This document shows positions 4,846 through 5,270 of a DNA stretch of 5,270 nt, in pieces. The first letter of the stretch is position 1. Each line of letters opens with the position of its first letter. The stretch spans positions 1 to 5,270 of the forward strand of contig CAJMPF010000137.1 in NCBI GenBank assembly GCA_905215195.1, read 5' to 3'. Under the pieces are notes generated by a model. The model did no database searches, was not told where the DNA came from, and worked only from the letters and a program-made list of their open reading frames with translations. This stretch comes from an uncultured bacterium (GTDB lineage Bacteria > Actinomycetota > Coriobacteriia > Coriobacteriales > Coriobacteriaceae). The position numbers were made by a program, and so were the translations under genes.

Positions 4846-5270
4846 TTACGCGGCGCCCGAACGATGCCGCCATATGGATTGTACGATACCCACCGTCAGC
4901 AGCTGAATCATCATCGAAGACGAACCGAAGCTAATAAACGGTAGCGGAATACCGGTAATCGGCATCATGCCGATGCACATGCCGATGTTTTCGAAGGTCT
5001 GGAACGCCCACATGCCAACGATGCCAACACACGAAAGACGCAAAAACAGAGACTCGCACTTAAAGGCAACGCGGATCGTCGAGAAGATGAGCAGCACGTA
5101 CAAGCACAGCAGCAAAAAGGAGCCGCAGAAGCCAAAGGTCTCGGACAAAAAGGCAAAGACGAAGTCGGTGTGGAACTCGGGCAGAAAGCCACCGACAGAC
5201 TGCGTCGCATGGCCCAGACCTTTACCGAAAAAGCCACCCGATCCAACCGCGATGAGCGATTGCTGCAAGT
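4846..5270 (-). CDS. rodA: SEDS peptidoglycan glycosyltransferase RodA, C-terminal part (truncated by window edge)
   Basis: RodA polymerises lipid II into glycan strands during lateral wall growth, working with a class B penicillin-binding protein and MreBCD. Only the last 140 codons are present; the 5' end lies beyond the right edge. SEDS hallmarks are clear: SLIAVGSGGFFGKGLGHATQ (residues 4-23 of the fragment), FLPEFHTDFVFAFLSETFGF (28-47) and NIGMCIGMMPITGIPLPFIS (94-113). The ITGIPLPF wording points to RodA, since FtsW normally reads KGLTLPF. Three hydrophobic stretches, near residues 46-69, 78-100 and 110-132, fit the final transmembrane helices. The usual YGGSS after PFIS reads FGSSS here, a small variation. 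The stop is TAA at 4846-4848. It heads, or sits inside, the block of four closely spaced genes. Identity as a SEDS protein is certain; RodA rather than FtsW is likely. Confidence 0.95.
   Translation of the reverse strand, partial: LQQSLIAVGSGGFFGKGLGHATQSVGGFLPEFHTDFVFAFLSETFGFCGSFLLLCLYVLLIFSTIRVAFKCESLFLRLSCVGIVGMWAFQTFENIGMCIGMMPITGIPLPFISFGSSSMMIQLLTVGIVQSIWRHRSGAA

Noticed and set aside
4111..4944. A 277-codon plus-strand open frame opposite the DUF697-like gene
   Set aside because: It has no start context or family motif, is rich in Arg/His/Gly, and extends antisense into rodA; the minus-strand gene has a good Shine-Dalgarno and operon spacing.

Overview
The window is a tightly packed piece of a GC-rich bacterial chromosome (roughly 60% GC by eye). 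All seven genes lie on the minus strand, so transcription runs from high to low coordinates. Both outermost genes are cut by the window edges. Gene content and order (rodA, a DUF697-like gene, a TIGR03960-type radical SAM gene, a DUF2344 gene, rplU, rpmA, obg), the GC content, the use of TTG starts, and an L27 without a cleavable N-terminal extension suggest an actinomycetota of the class Coriobacteriia (Collinsella or Olsenella type). This placement is an inference from context and protein character; no database search was made.

Layout in transcription order. (1) The C-terminal third of a SEDS glycosyltransferase, RodA (5270-4846). (2) After 18 nt, a 309-residue protein with a Rossmann-like N-terminal half and a hydrophobic DUF697-like C-terminal half (4827-3898). 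(3) After 10 nt, a 625-residue B12-binding-like/radical SAM protein (3887-2010), for which I choose a TTG start. (4) Overlapping it by ATGA, the DUF2344 radical SAM-linked protein (2013-1201). These four form one compact, probably co-transcribed block. (5) A good sigma70-type promoter (TTGACG, 17 nt, TACTAT) begins at the DUF2344 stop codon and starts a new unit, rplU (1133-759) and rpmA (725-468). (6) A strong factor-independent terminator (442-399) closes that unit. Only 3 nt beyond its T-tract is the Shine-Dalgarno of obg, of which the first 127 codons are present (382-1).

Functionally the window joins cell-wall elongation (RodA) to ribosome components and assembly (L21, L27, the 50S assembly GTPase Obg). 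Between them lies a conserved but biochemically uncharacterised radical SAM/DUF2344 pair. This is a variant of the widespread neighbourhood mreBCD-rodA-radical SAM-DUF2344-rng-rplU-prp-rpmA-obg. Two usual members, an RNase E/G gene and the prp protease gene, are absent from the segment shown, and a DUF697-like gene has been added. I found no mobile element, CRISPR array, tRNA or rRNA. No intergenic stretch exceeds 85 nt. The least understood parts are the radical SAM/DUF2344 pair, the DUF697-like protein and the terminator pressed against the obg start.
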